DNA of 64,000 nt from Halobellus inordinatus (GCF_024464655.1 NZ_JANHAV010000001.1:744001-808000), one strand, 5' to 3'. Shown: positions 1 through 7,149, numbered from the stretch's first letter. A program made the numbers and translations. Notes: generated by a model not told the origin, from the letters alone.

Positions 1-368
1 CAGGATTTCTCACTGTCAACACGGGGGGTGTCCAGAAAACATATCAAGAATATGAGTGCGACAGGGTTGCTGTTCCGATGACTGCGGCCGAGGATGATGT
101 CCGGACGTGCGTGAGTGATTCGTTGCTCTCTCGTAGATGTTCGGTGAGTCATAGCCATATCAAGCGATTCTGAAGAATCCATGTCGCTGTTTACTTTCTA
201 CCCCCCGGGCTGGTGGGCTCTGAGACCGTTTTGCCCGATATAGTCGTGCTGTGAGTCGGGCGGTCGTACTGTGAGTCCGGATTCCGGGTTCTAACGGCCT
301 GTAGCGTTAGAAATCTCGGGTTCTCAGGGCTAACCCTTTAATACAACCAGGTCATGTCAAGGTGTGCA
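1..368. other. Non-coding left edge, with promoter
   Basis: No convincing gene lies here. A near-perfect direct repeat of about 14 nt (TCGT[G/A]CTGTGAGTC) occurs near 243 and 264. A hairpin at 291-310 has CTAACG/CGTTAG arms. A TATA-like box TTTAATA at 337-343 is spaced for a leaderless start at 369. Confidence 0.5.
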
Positions 369-683
369 ATGCAGCGCGTCATCGACCGAAAACTGTACGA
401 CACGGACCGAGCCGAACAAATTGCCCAGTATGCCCCAAACACGGATCGAGGTGATCTCTACTACCTCGTCGAAACGCTATACGAGACCTCGGACGGGGAG
501 TACTTCCTCCACTGCGAGGGCGGTGCGGCAACCCAATACGCCAAGCCGTGTAGCGGAGGCGGCACGACGGGCAGTGCGGAGATCGAACCGCTCGATGAGG
601 AAGCAGCGCTAGACTGGTGCGAAGAACGCGGCATTGACGGTGAGACCGTCGTCGAGGAATTCGGTTACTTGATCGAAACGTAG
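369..683 (+). CDS. Small conserved hypothetical protein
   Basis: Acidic protein of 104 residues with no signal peptide or membrane segment. It has the look of a small family found in archaeal and bacterial mobile DNA: an opening of the type I-D-x-K-x-Y-D-T, a central LYET...GEYFLHCEGGA block and a C-terminal acidic helix. I know no function for it. An in-frame ATG at 354 exists, but the TATA-like box at 337-343 would start transcription near 367 and the family-like sequence begins at 369, so I prefer a leaderless start at 369. Confidence 0.6.
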   Translation: MQRVIDRKLYDTDRAEQIAQYAPNTDRGDLYYLVETLYETSDGEYFLHCEGGAATQYAKPCSGGGTTGSAEIEPLDEEAALDWCEERGIDGETVVEEFGYLIET

Positions 684-757
684 TTCCAGCGACTGCCTCG
701 GAAACCACTCCTCTCTGAGTGGCTGGCGTACTGCGGATCGTGCCCGCAGCGAGGAAT

Positions 758-3208
758 ATGAGGGACCTAGAAGAAATCAAGCGACTCCACCGTCGCGGAA
801 CGAGTGATAACGCTCGTCCGTATCCTCAGACCCCTGTCCCGTCTCCGGCGATGGGTGGTGGGGGAGACCGCTCACCGGTTACCCCAGTAGGATTGGACGC
901 ACGGCGGCATGAACAGGTAGACGCCGTCATCCAGAAGTTGACAGGTGATCGGCACGAGATTCCAGCACCGTTCTCGAAGCGAGAGCTGTACCAGACCGCT
1001 GCAGACGTAGGAATCGAGGTGTGGAAACCCGCAGTAAAGAACCGAGTCACCGAGCGTGTACTCGACCGACTCAGCTACGAGTGGGACTCAGCCTCTCAAA
1101 CATTCGCGCCCGTCGTCACGGATGAACTCATCAAGGACATTCAACGGGCAGCAGGCACCATCACTCCAGCATTCAATACGAAATTGTCCGAGTCGCTCCA
1201 CAAGCAACTCCAGGAGTGGTGCGAGCTGCACGGAATCGGGTCGATAGAAACAGTGGAGGTACAGAGAACTGTTGCGCGACACGCCGTCCTGAATGTTCTC
1301 CTAAAAGCGACGATGTACGAATGGTACCGGTTTCACGGCATCGTTCCACCACTCTCCAATTCGGTACAACAGGCGTTTCACAACGCACGGAAGCAGACAG
1401 GAGACAGAGCATTCAATCAGTTCATTCTTGACCACGTCACAGAACTGGCTGATGAGGACCTCCTGAAATCTACGTTGGCTCACCGGGATCGATTGCTCTT
1501 CTCACCCCAGCCAACGGAAGATATTGGGAAGCTCTACGCGGAGCTAACACCGAGCGAGTATCGACAGTCACTCGGGCAGTTTCGGACACCGCCGGAAATT
1601 GCAGTGACGATGAAGTCCTGGGCTAACCGCGATGTCGACCACCTTCTCGACCCTGGAATGGGAGCCGGCGTACTATCCAGCGCGTTTCACCCGCGCTGGA
1701 GTCTAAACACTGACCCCACGCACGTCGACGGGATCGAACGTAGCCCCCTCGCTCGGGTCATGGGCGCGACAGCACTCACTTTGGGTGGACAGCTGAATAC
1801 GCCGCGAACACACGACTTCCTCAATCTTGATCCAGACGAACTACAACACGATATTGGCGGGATCGTATGTAACCCCCCATACACGAGCGGGGATGCGCTC
1901 CCGAAAGAGTACAAAGAACAGATCAACGCCGACATGGAGCAATCGACAGGAATCGACGTCAGTGCGCGATCACCACTCTACACGTATTTCATGTACCATA
2001 GTCGGTCGTTCCTATCTTCGGGCGACCGTGCAGCGTTCCTCACGCCGGATAGATTCCTCACGACGGCCTACGGCGACTCACTCAAACAGTTCCTACTTGA
2101 CGAGTTTTCCATCACCGCGCTCGTTCAGTTCGACCCAGAAGGCGAATCGGTTTTCGAGGACGCCCAAGTCACCGCACTCGTTTGCTTCTTAGAAGCATGT
2201 TCTGGTGGTAACGAGGGTGTGACGCGCTTCATTCGCGTGGACGAGTCCATCGATTCGAGTACGCTTCGTAACGCGGTGCAGAATGGGGAGCAGGGTGAGA
2301 CTGAGTGGGGATTCATCAATCACGTGCCGCAAGCGGATCTTGTACCCGGGCAAAACTGGGGAGCACTATTCGATCCCTGCGACGTTGATACAAGCGAGCT
2401 GACTGAGCTCGGCGAGTTCGTCACGATCCACCGCGGGAAGTCCACCGGCGATGTGACGTTTTTCTGCCTGACTCAGAACGAAGTCGATGAGTCAGGAATC
2501 TCTGAGAAACACTTGTCTCGACTCATTCGTCAACCAAGGCTCGTCGACGGGTACGACTTCCGTAAGGAGGACTGGGAACAACTACGAGCTGCTGGTGAGG
2601 AGGTCTGGCTACTAAACCCGGACGAACTACCAGGAGTCCGGAAGTCACGGGAGGACTTCGAGAAGCAAGTGTTATTCAACGCTGACTCGCTCCCGAGGAA
2701 CAGCGACGGCGAGATGTCGAACGTCGTTTCGTATCTACAGGATAGTGTCTACCGGACCAGCTCACTTGGAGCGAACGTAATCGAGAACCGCCCGTACTGG
2801 TATCGACCCCGTCGACAAGCCTCACCTCGGTTCTTGGTGCAAGACGCCGGTCGAGACGGTTTCACCTTCATCCTCAACGAGACAACGGCGAGAAACATCA
2901 ACAACTTCCGTGGATTCTACGACGTGTCCCTTGATGAAACTGAACTGAAAGCGTTGCTCGCGTACCTGAATAGCAACGTCGGACAGCAGGTGATCCAGAC
3001 GCAGACACAAACGCAGCAAGGCGGCTACGAGAAACTCAGCATCAATGCGCTCAACGAACTCCCTGTTATCGATCCGACAGCGCTCGAAGAACCAATCGTG
3101 GCGGCTCTGGCCGACCTATTCGACGAGTTGTGCGAAACTGCCAGAGAGAATGGCGATTGTGAATCGGTGTTAGAGCGTCTCAACAGTCTGCTCCAGCAAG
3201 TAATCTGA
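758..3208 (+). CDS. N6-adenine DNA methyltransferase, Eco57I-like type
   Basis: About 816 residues. The S-adenosylmethionine motif DPGMGAG lies near residue 300 and the amino-methylase catalytic motif NPPY near residue 372, in the order expected for gamma-type N6-adenine methylases. A roughly 250-residue helical region precedes the catalytic domain. The C-terminal third resembles the target-recognition regions of Eco57I/TaqI-like enzymes. I see no separate restriction nuclease gene beside it and no clear PD-ExK motif, so it may be an orphan methylase or a BREX/DISARM-like component without partners in view. An in-frame GTG at 719 would add 13 atypical residues. The ATG at 758 follows AGGA closely and is preferred. 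Confidence 0.75.
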   Translation: MRDLEEIKRLHRRGTSDNARPYPQTPVPSPAMGGGGDRSPVTPVGLDARRHEQVDAVIQKLTGDRHEIPAPFSKRELYQTAADVGIEVWKPAVKNRVTERVLDRLSYEWDSASQTFAPVVTDELIKDIQRAAGTITPAFNTKLSESLHKQLQEWCELHGIGSIETVEVQRTVARHAVLNVLLKATMYEWYRFHGIVPPLSNSVQQAFHNARKQTGDRAFNQFILDHVTELADEDLLKSTLAHRDRLLFSPQPTEDIGKLYAELTPSEYRQSLGQFRTPPEIAVTMKSWANRDVDHLLDPGMGAGVLSSAFHPRWSLNTDPTHVDGIERSPLARVMGATALTLGGQLNTPRTHDFLNLDPDELQHDIGGIVCNPPYTSGDALPKEYKEQINADMEQSTGIDVSARSPLYTYFMYHSRSFLSSGDRAAFLTPDRFLTTAYGDSLKQFLLDEFSITALVQFDPEGESVFEDAQVTALVCFLEACSGGNEGVTRFIRVDESIDSSTLRNAVQNGEQGETEWGFINHVPQADLVPGQNWGALFDPCDVDTSELTELGEFVTIHRGKSTGDVTFFCLTQNEVDESGISEKHLSRLIRQPRLVDGYDFRKEDWEQLRAAGEEVWLLNPDELPGVRKSREDFEKQVLFNADSLPRNSDGEMSNVVSYLQDSVYRTSSLGANVIENRPYWYRPRRQASPRFLVQDAGRDGFTFILNETTARNINNFRGFYDVSLDETELKALLAYLNSNVGQQVIQTQTQTQQGGYEKLSINALNELPVIDPTALEEPIVAALADLFDELCETARENGDCESVLERLNSLLQQVI

Positions 3209-3248
3209 TTGGCTAGTCTGTTTTTCAGCCGAAGAATCGCTCTTAGAG

Positions 3249-4199
3249 CTACGTGACTCCGTACTGTGACTTCAACGACTTATACTCGGTAGGATTCGGA
3301 AGCACTGTGTCGCCACCATCCAGCTTCTCGGCCTCGTCCTTGAGAAACGCATACAGGTCCGAGACTGTGGATTCCAAACTGTACCATGTTGCGGTATTGC
3401 GTAGCTCCTTCTCGTCGATTTGTACGTGCTCGATGAGGAGGAGCGCGTAGCTCACTCGCCTTGACCCAGTATCGTTCACGAGGCTGTGACAGACAATTTG
3501 GGCAGGCGTGAGGGGCTCGTCTGGTGCGTACCAGAATGCCGGTTCACCTGCCAGGAAGAACTGCAGGTCGAATGTGACGAACCGCGCAAGCCCGGTCATC
3601 TCCCACTCGTCAGCGGCTTGGAGAGCCGCGGTGTCGTCTTTGGTGTGGACGTGGACAAGTGCCCGCTCAGGATCGAACCACTCGACTGTTGCACTTGGCG
3701 CGAGACGCCGGACACGGGCGCGGTGCTCGTGGAGGATAACGGCTTCTGCGAAGTCGTGTAACGGTTGTAGGCTGGGGACGAGCGCGTACTCTGGCCCGGA
3801 TGGGAAGAGCATCGCGCGATGTTTCAACGGATCCAGCGCGTGGTGGACCGCCTGTCGCGTGATGTCAAGTCTATCTGCAATTGTTGTTGCGCGTCGAGGT
3901 TCATCCAGAAACCAGCAAATGCGTATTGTTGCCGGCGAGAGCAAATCTGGCCAGTCAACGTGCCCCAGTTTAGAGATCAGGCTTCGGTACGCTTCGATCA
4001 CCGGATGGCCAGTAACGCACAGAAGCCGCTGATTGTGGTGCCCTCTGGACTCGTCAATGAGCCCTTCGGTGAGTAACTCGTCGGCCGTCCGGTAGATCTG
4101 CGAAGTGCTGATCCCAGTTTCGTCTGCGAGCTCGTGGACGGTCGCTTCACGCCCACCGTGAAGAGCGTCGATGAGTTCGAGTCCCGCGTTCGTAAGCAC
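3249..4199 (-). CDS. Two-domain winged-helix transcriptional regulator
   Basis: 316 residues. An N-terminal winged helix (about residues 5-65, with the pattern of an ArsR/MarR recognition helix, GISTSQIYRTADEL) is followed by a second HTH near residues 88-130 (TTIADRLDITRQAVHHALDPL). The remaining ~180 residues show no domain I can name. The start is a GTG, with an AT-rich TATA-like stretch immediately upstream. It converges on the methylase gene with about 40 bp between them. A role in controlling the island is plausible but inferred. Confidence 0.6.
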   Translation of the reverse strand: MLTNAGLELIDALHGGREATVHELADETGISTSQIYRTADELLTEGLIDESRGHHNQRLLCVTGHPVIEAYRSLISKLGHVDWPDLLSPATIRICWFLDEPRRATTIADRLDITRQAVHHALDPLKHRAMLFPSGPEYALVPSLQPLHDFAEAVILHEHRARVRRLAPSATVEWFDPERALVHVHTKDDTAALQAADEWEMTGLARFVTFDLQFFLAGEPAFWYAPDEPLTPAQIVCHSLVNDTGSRRVSYALLLIEHVQIDEKELRNTATWYSLESTVSDLYAFLKDEAEKLDGGDTVLPNPTEYKSLKSQYGVT

Positions 4200-4249
4200 T
4201 GCTGTAAAATAAAATAGCGAATCACTAATAAGTGTTACCGAGAATTGAT

Positions 4250-4453
4250 TTACAGTAGCCTACTCCAATCAGTCGTTGGGTCGAACAGGCGGTGATGGTT
4301 TTCGAGCCACTCGATCTCGTGGTACGTCACGTCATCCTGGATGTCGTATTCTAACGGAAGCGGATTAGAGGGGCGATTCGTGTAGGTGAGGTTAATTTCG
4401 ATACAGGGACCATGCTCGGAGATGCAATCAAATCCTTCGTCAGTGGGAGTCAC
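4250..4453 (-). CDS. C-terminal fragment of a TAG-interrupted gene
   Basis: The reading frame starting at a GTG at 4453 encodes 67 residues, but the same frame is open for 35 further codons upstream, back to a TAG at 4559-4561 that ends the next gene. Those 35 codons hold no ATG, GTG or TTG and encode ordinary protein-like sequence (ELWIHTPYCD, HFGFQIRWFS). The piece is therefore more likely the back half of one gene of about 209 codons broken by an amber codon than a separate gene. Function unknown. Confidence 0.4.
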   Translation of the reverse strand: MTPTDEGFDCISEHGPCIEINLTYTNRPSNPLPLEYDIQDDVTYHEIEWLENHHRLFDPTTDWSRLL

Positions 4454-4558
4454 GACGCTGAACCACCGGATTTGGAACCCGAAGTGGTCGCAAATATCTC
4501 TGACGACTGCCGCATCACAATAGGGCGTATGAATCCACAGCTCGCCGCCAGCGTACGC

Positions 4559-4882
4559 CTAATCCTTGACGCACCAAACTTCATCAAGTGACCGGAGAAA
4601 TCCCGCTGCGCGGTTGTAGTGCGCCTCAGTCAGGCGTTCCCACCAGTAGTATCGCTCGACCTGATCGACGAGCAACTGGAGGCAGTCGCTACACACATCG
4701 TACTCAGAGTCACCAAGCGAGACATCGTGGAGTTCGGCATAGTGCGTGGTGTCGCACGCATCGCACGCCAGGATGGAGGTTGTCTCCCGACACGAAGAAC
4801 AGTCGGTCGGGTCAATCGGTTGAGGAGGCGCGTCGCTACACTCTGTCTGGTCAGACTTGCCTGCGTCAGTATTCTCGGTCAT
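4559..4882 (-). CDS. Cys-rich putative zinc-binding protein (front part of interrupted gene)
   Basis: 107 residues. A disordered acidic N-terminus is followed by CSSC, CDAC and CSDC pairs (about residues 28-70), typical of haloarchaeal zinc-binding proteins, and then an aromatic-rich helix (YYWWERL). It ends at a TAG at 4559. The same frame continues open for 102 codons beyond it, so this may be the N-terminal part of a longer protein. Specific function unknown. Confidence 0.5.
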   Translation of the reverse strand: MTENTDAGKSDQTECSDAPPQPIDPTDCSSCRETTSILACDACDTTHYAELHDVSLGDSEYDVCSDCLQLLVDQVERYYWWERLTEAHYNRAAGFLRSLDEVWCVKD

Positions 4883-5569
4883 TGGTCTCTAACCGAGAAC
4901 CATCAGTCACACACTGTGACTGGGTCCCCGGCTAGAACTCGACCGACGGGAGACCAACCATCTGTTCTAACAGACAGCCGTTTACTGTAAATAGTTTCTG
5001 TGCACTCCAGCAGTGACCTCTAACAATGTACCTGGCGCAGGACTTCACGACCTCCTTGTCTATGGTTACCACACCCTGACTAACTTTAATACAGTTGCCA
5101 CGATATCCCGTAATTGACGTCCGAAACAAATCTCGAAAACGGAGAATTTCGCAACATGGTCGATACTCGCTTCAAATCGCGGCGTGCTCGTTCTCGCTTA
5201 GCCGCGGGTCGCGTGTTCGGCGAGTATCTACAAGACCAGCGTGCGAAGAGTTCGGCCGGGAATCACTGGGCTTGCGTCGCCATCGAACGCGAAAGTGCGA
5301 CGCACTCCGGCGATCTCCGGACACTCTCACCCGCATAACCCGGCTCCCACGCGGACTACCCGTCAGGGGCTGGGGAACACGGGATTGCCGCCTGCTTTCG
5401 CCTAGTACTCGCTTAGCTCACAGCGTCACGCGAGTACGGCGACTGAAGCTCGCGGCAGTTTGGTCTGCGTTCGTTCCTGACCGTGGAACGAACGAGCGAT
5501 TCCGTACGCGCTGAGCGTACGAGGAGTCGCTAGCACACATCCCCCGCAGCGTTAGCTGCGGCTACGTCG
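4883..5569. other. Leader region with serial hairpins, upstream of tRNA array
   Basis: A perfect hairpin of eight base pairs sits near 4901-4919 (CAGTCACA/TGTGACTG). A TATA-like TTTAATA lies near 5085. A reading frame at 5114-5338 (60 residues from an ATG at 5156, Arg-rich) cannot be excluded as a gene but has no recognisable features. From 5405 to 5561 four perfect hairpins follow each other: 5405-5412/5430-5437 (8 bp), 5469-5477/5485-5493 (9 bp), 5503-5509/5515-5521 (7 bp) and 5544-5550/5555-5561 (7 bp). They precede the first tRNA and may be processing or structural elements of its transcript. Confidence 0.45.
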
Positions 5570-5645
5570 AGCCCCGGAGTCTCCGCTGGCGAGGGACGCC
5601 GGACTTTGAATCCGGAGGTCGCCGGTTCGATTCCGGCCGGGGCGA
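5570..5645 (+). tRNA. tRNA-Gln (anticodon TTG)
   Basis: Cloverleaf with D-stem GTCT/GGAC, anticodon stem CCGGA/TCCGG, loop CTTTGAA (TTG), T-stem GCCGG/CCGGC and T-loop TTCGATT. Acceptor pairs 2-71 to 7-66 are good, but position 1-72 is an A-G mismatch. The D-arm and variable region are nearly those of tRNA-Glu at 7332, suggesting duplication. It is the first tRNA of the array. Confidence 0.85.
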
Positions 5646-5651
5646 CTGCAT

Positions 5652-5725
5652 GCCGACGTGGTGTAATCCGGCGAGCATACGGTCCTGTCACGACCGTGAT
5701 CCGGGTTCGAACCCCGGCGTCGGCG
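5652..5725 (+). tRNA. tRNA-Asp (GTC)
   Basis: Seven-pair acceptor GCCGACG/CGTCGGC with discriminator G, anticodon stem CGGTC/GACCG, loop CTGTCAC giving GTC, T-stem CCGGG/CCCGG. Six nucleotides after tRNA-Gln. Confidence 0.92.
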
Positions 5726-5747
5726 TAGACGCGTGGACAAACCACGT

Positions 5748-5855
5748 GGGGATACCCATCGAGGTAGGCAGCCCGTTGGTGCGATCAGCTGGATCGTTCC
5801 CACGATGCTGGGCCCAGCAGGGTCTGCAACCTACATGAGCCGGTGTGGTATTCCC
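5748..5855 (+). ncRNA. Structured RNA, possibly Y RNA-like, between tRNA-Asp and tRNA-Pro
   Basis: A 9-bp terminal helix (GGGGATACC 5748-5756 with GGTATTCCC 5847-5855, one G-T) encloses CATCGAG at 5757-5763. A second helix follows (GTAGG 5764-5768 with CCTAC 5830-5834), continued by CAG/CTG and CCC/GGG pairs, and an apical hairpin CGATC/GATCG. The order terminal helix, xCGAG, second helix matches the three modules at 7500-7884, but the AGTTT[C/T]CC element on the 3' strand is missing. A 5-bp hairpin (5732-5746) precedes it. Confidence 0.4.
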
Positions 5856-5977
5856 GGGAGCACCCGAAGTACGCCCCCGCGATGAGACACGTAATCACGA
5901 CTACCCGTTCGTGGTTGCGCAGTTGGAAACAGTCGTACAGATAGATAACTAACTGCCGAACGCTCGGCAGTACCCGT

Positions 5978-6050
5978 GAGCCGATAGTCCAGCGGACGAC
6001 GATCTGTGCCTTGGGCGCACAGGACCGAGGTTCGAATCCTCGTCGGCTCA
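5978..6050 (+). tRNA. tRNA-Pro (TGG)
   Basis: Acceptor GAGCCGA/TCGGCTC with discriminator A, D-stem GTCC/GGAC, anticodon stem TGTGC/GCACA, loop CTTGGGC giving TGG, T-stem CGAGG/CCTCG. It follows a perfect 7-bp hairpin near 5952-5970. Confidence 0.88.
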
Positions 6051-6054
6051 GTGT

Positions 6055-6137
6055 GCCGTGTCTGGGGAATGGTGACCCCACTGGCCTGCTACGCCAGCCC
6101 CGGCGACGGGTTCCCGGTTCAACTCCGGGACACGGCG
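6055..6137 (+). tRNA. tRNA-Ser (GCT)
   Basis: Type II tRNA with a long variable arm. Acceptor GCCGTGT/ACACGGC, discriminator G, anticodon stem CTGGC/GCCAG, loop CTGCTAC giving GCT, T-loop TTCAACT. Only 4 nt separate it from tRNA-Pro, and 2 nt from the next start codon. Confidence 0.9.
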
Positions 6138-6139
6138 TG

Positions 6140-6280
6140 ATGCCAAAGAAGGTCTGCCCTGACTGCGAGGAAAAAGCGTTCCGGCACGTCCCACTCGGTG
6201 AAACAACGTCCATCGACACGATTGGAAGCGTGAGAATCTGCGTCACCGACGAAGGCACGTACTTTCACGGAACGAGGTGA
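6140..6280 (+). CDS. 46-residue CxxC protein inside the tRNA array
   Basis: The reading frame starts 2 nt after tRNA-Ser and encodes 46 residues beginning MPKKVCPDCEEKAF, followed by a compact beta-like segment with a further Cys and two His. The single CPDC pair plus RIC and H could bind zinc as a half-ribbon, alone or as a dimer. Coding regions are unusual between tRNA genes; the mRNA would be released by processing of the flanking tRNAs. No family recognised. Confidence 0.55.
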   Translation: MPKKVCPDCEEKAFRHVPLGETTSIDTIGSVRICVTDEGTYFHGTR

Positions 6281-6423
6281 CCGCCATTCGCCCCTGCCGT
6301 GACTGGGTGCTGGTGAACTTACTCACCCCGAAACCGAGGGTCAGAAGCTGAGCAATACGCATCTTCCGACAGCCCGTGAGTAACGCGAAGGAGGCTCGTC
6401 GGAGCAAGCTCCGACGGCGTGTG
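6281..6423 (+). other. Spacer with strong hairpin
   Basis: No gene or T-arm motif is visible. A perfect 9-bp hairpin (CGTCGGAGC 6397-6405 with GCTCCGACG 6408-6416) with a 2-nt tip lies 8 nt before tRNA-Ser(TGA). A weaker hairpin GGTGA/TCACC lies upstream. Confidence 0.4.
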
Positions 6424-6503
6424 GTGAGACAAGCAGATTGGTGACTGTGCTCGGTTTGAAACCGAGAGCTGCGAGGCTTCGGAGTTCGAATCTCCGTCTC
6501 ACT
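6424..6503 (+). tRNA. tRNA-Ser (TGA)
   Basis: Type II tRNA. Acceptor GTGAGAC/GTCTCAC, anticodon stem CTCGG/CCGAG, loop TTTGAAA giving TGA, variable arm AGC/GCT, T-stem CGGAG/CTCCG. The discriminator is T, unlike the G of the other two serine tRNAs here. Confidence 0.85.
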
Positions 6504-6506
6504 GTT

Positions 6507-6592
6507 GGCGGGATTTCCCTAGCCCGGCCAAGGGACCGCGTTGGAAGCGCGGCGTCCGCGAGGGCACGAGTGTTCAAATCACTCTCCCGCCG
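6507..6592 (+). tRNA. tRNA-Ser (GGA)
   Basis: Type II tRNA 3 nt after the previous one. Acceptor GGCGGGA/TCCCGCC, discriminator G, anticodon stem CCGCG/CGCGG, loop TTGGAAG giving GGA, long variable arm, T-stem GAGTG/CACTC. Confidence 0.92.
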
Positions 6593-6639
6593 CTGCGTGC
6601 CGAGGTGATTCGCAGAGTCGTTAGCGATTCTCGAATTGC

Positions 6640-6721
6640 GCCGCCATGCCAGAGTGGTCAAACGGACACGGTCGAGGACCGTGTGGTTAGTCCTTCCCAG
6701 GTTCGAATCCTGGTGGCGGCA
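6640..6721 (+). tRNA. tRNA-Leu (GAG), with unusual C33
   Basis: Type II tRNA. Acceptor GCCGCCA/TGGCGGC, discriminator A, anticodon stem CACGG/CCGTG, loop TCGAGGA giving GAG, T-stem CCAGG/CCTGG. Position 33, almost always U, is C, which would disturb the U-turn of the anticodon loop. The variable arm is poorly paired. Confidence 0.85.
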
Positions 6722-6752
6722 TGCCGGTTACTGTACCGGTAGACGATTCCCT

Positions 6753-6835
6753 GTCGCCGTACCCAAGTGGTCAACGGGAAGCGGCTCAGAACCGCTGGCG
6801 TAGGTCCTTCCGAGGTTCGAATCCTCGCGGCGACA
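6753..6835 (+). tRNA. tRNA-Leu (CAG)
   Basis: Type II tRNA. Acceptor GTCGCCG/CGGCGAC, discriminator A, anticodon stem AGCGG/CCGCT, loop CTCAGAA giving CAG, T-stem CGAGG/CCTCG. Confidence 0.92.
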
Positions 6836-6838
6836 TTT

Positions 6839-6910
6839 CTCTCCGTAGTCGAGCGGTCACGACGCCTCCCTGTAGAGGAGGAGACGCACGTTCGAGTCGT
6901 GCCGGAGAGA
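6839..6910 (+). tRNA. tRNA-Tyr (GTA)
   Basis: Acceptor CTCTCCG/CGGAGAG with the C1-G72 pair that marks archaeal and eukaryotic tyrosine tRNAs, D-stem GTCG/CGAC, anticodon stem CCTCC/GGAGG, loop CTGTAGA giving GTA, discriminator A. This argues that the array is archaeal rather than recently taken from bacteria. Confidence 0.93.
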
Positions 6911-6914
6911 CTTC

Positions 6915-7041
6915 GGGGCGGTGGAAGAGCCTGGCATTTACACACTCTCGCCGAGTTTTCACCGGAGAACCGGTGCGACGGAGAGAGTTCCTTCATCTCA
7001 CTTGTAACGAGAACACGCAGGTTCGAATCCTGCCCGTCCCA
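6915..7041 (+). tRNA. tRNA-Thr (TGT) interrupted by 54 nt in the D-arm
   Basis: The 3' half is clear: loop CTTGTAA (TGT) at 7001-7007, T-stem GCAGG/CCTGC and acceptor strand CCGTCCC ending with A73 at 7041. The only fully pairing 5' half lies far upstream: GGGGCGG (6915-6921), then T, G, D-stem GAAG (6924-6927) and a complete D-loop AGCCTGGCA (6928-6936). The other D-strand CTTC comes at 6991-6994, so 6937-6990 is an insertion. It folds itself (6944-6949 with 6983-6988; 6960-6965 with 6970-6975). Anticodon-stem pair 31-39 is an A-C mismatch. It may be a non-canonical intron or a dead gene. I cannot show a bulge-helix-bulge motif. Confidence 0.6.
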
Positions 7042-7075
7042 CTGGCCGATGACCCTTTCCAGGAGAGGCCAACCC

Positions 7076-7146
7076 GCTCCAGTGGAGTAGTGGCCAAACT
7101 CACGGCCCTCACGGCCGAGCCCCCGGTTCGAATCCGGGCTGGAGCA
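7076..7146 (+). tRNA. tRNA-like gene with abnormal anticodon loop (Glu-CTC-derived, or TCA)
   Basis: Acceptor GCTCCAG/CTGGAGC, D-stem GAGT/ACTC, variable loop and T-arm CCCGG/CCGGG are all normal. The anticodon arm, 7102-7116, folds as a perfect 5-bp stem CGGCC/GGCCG with only five loop bases, CTCAC. Haloarchaeal tRNA-Glu(CTC) has CTCTCAC here, so a 2-nt deletion is likely. Drawn instead with a 4-bp stem and a 7-nt loop, the anticodon would be TCA (opal) with C33. Either way the decoding end is aberrant. Confidence 0.6.
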
Positions 7147-7149
7147 TGT

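Noticed and set aside
5785-6258. 157-codon minus-strand frame
   Set aside because: It runs antisense to tRNA-Pro and tRNA-Ser and the small CxxC gene; no domain seen.
6915-7041. Alternative reading of the Thr tRNA as a 67-nt D-arm-less tRNA starting at GCGACGG near 6975
   Set aside because: It needs a mismatch at 2-71 and has no usable D-arm, while the upstream 5' half pairs in full.
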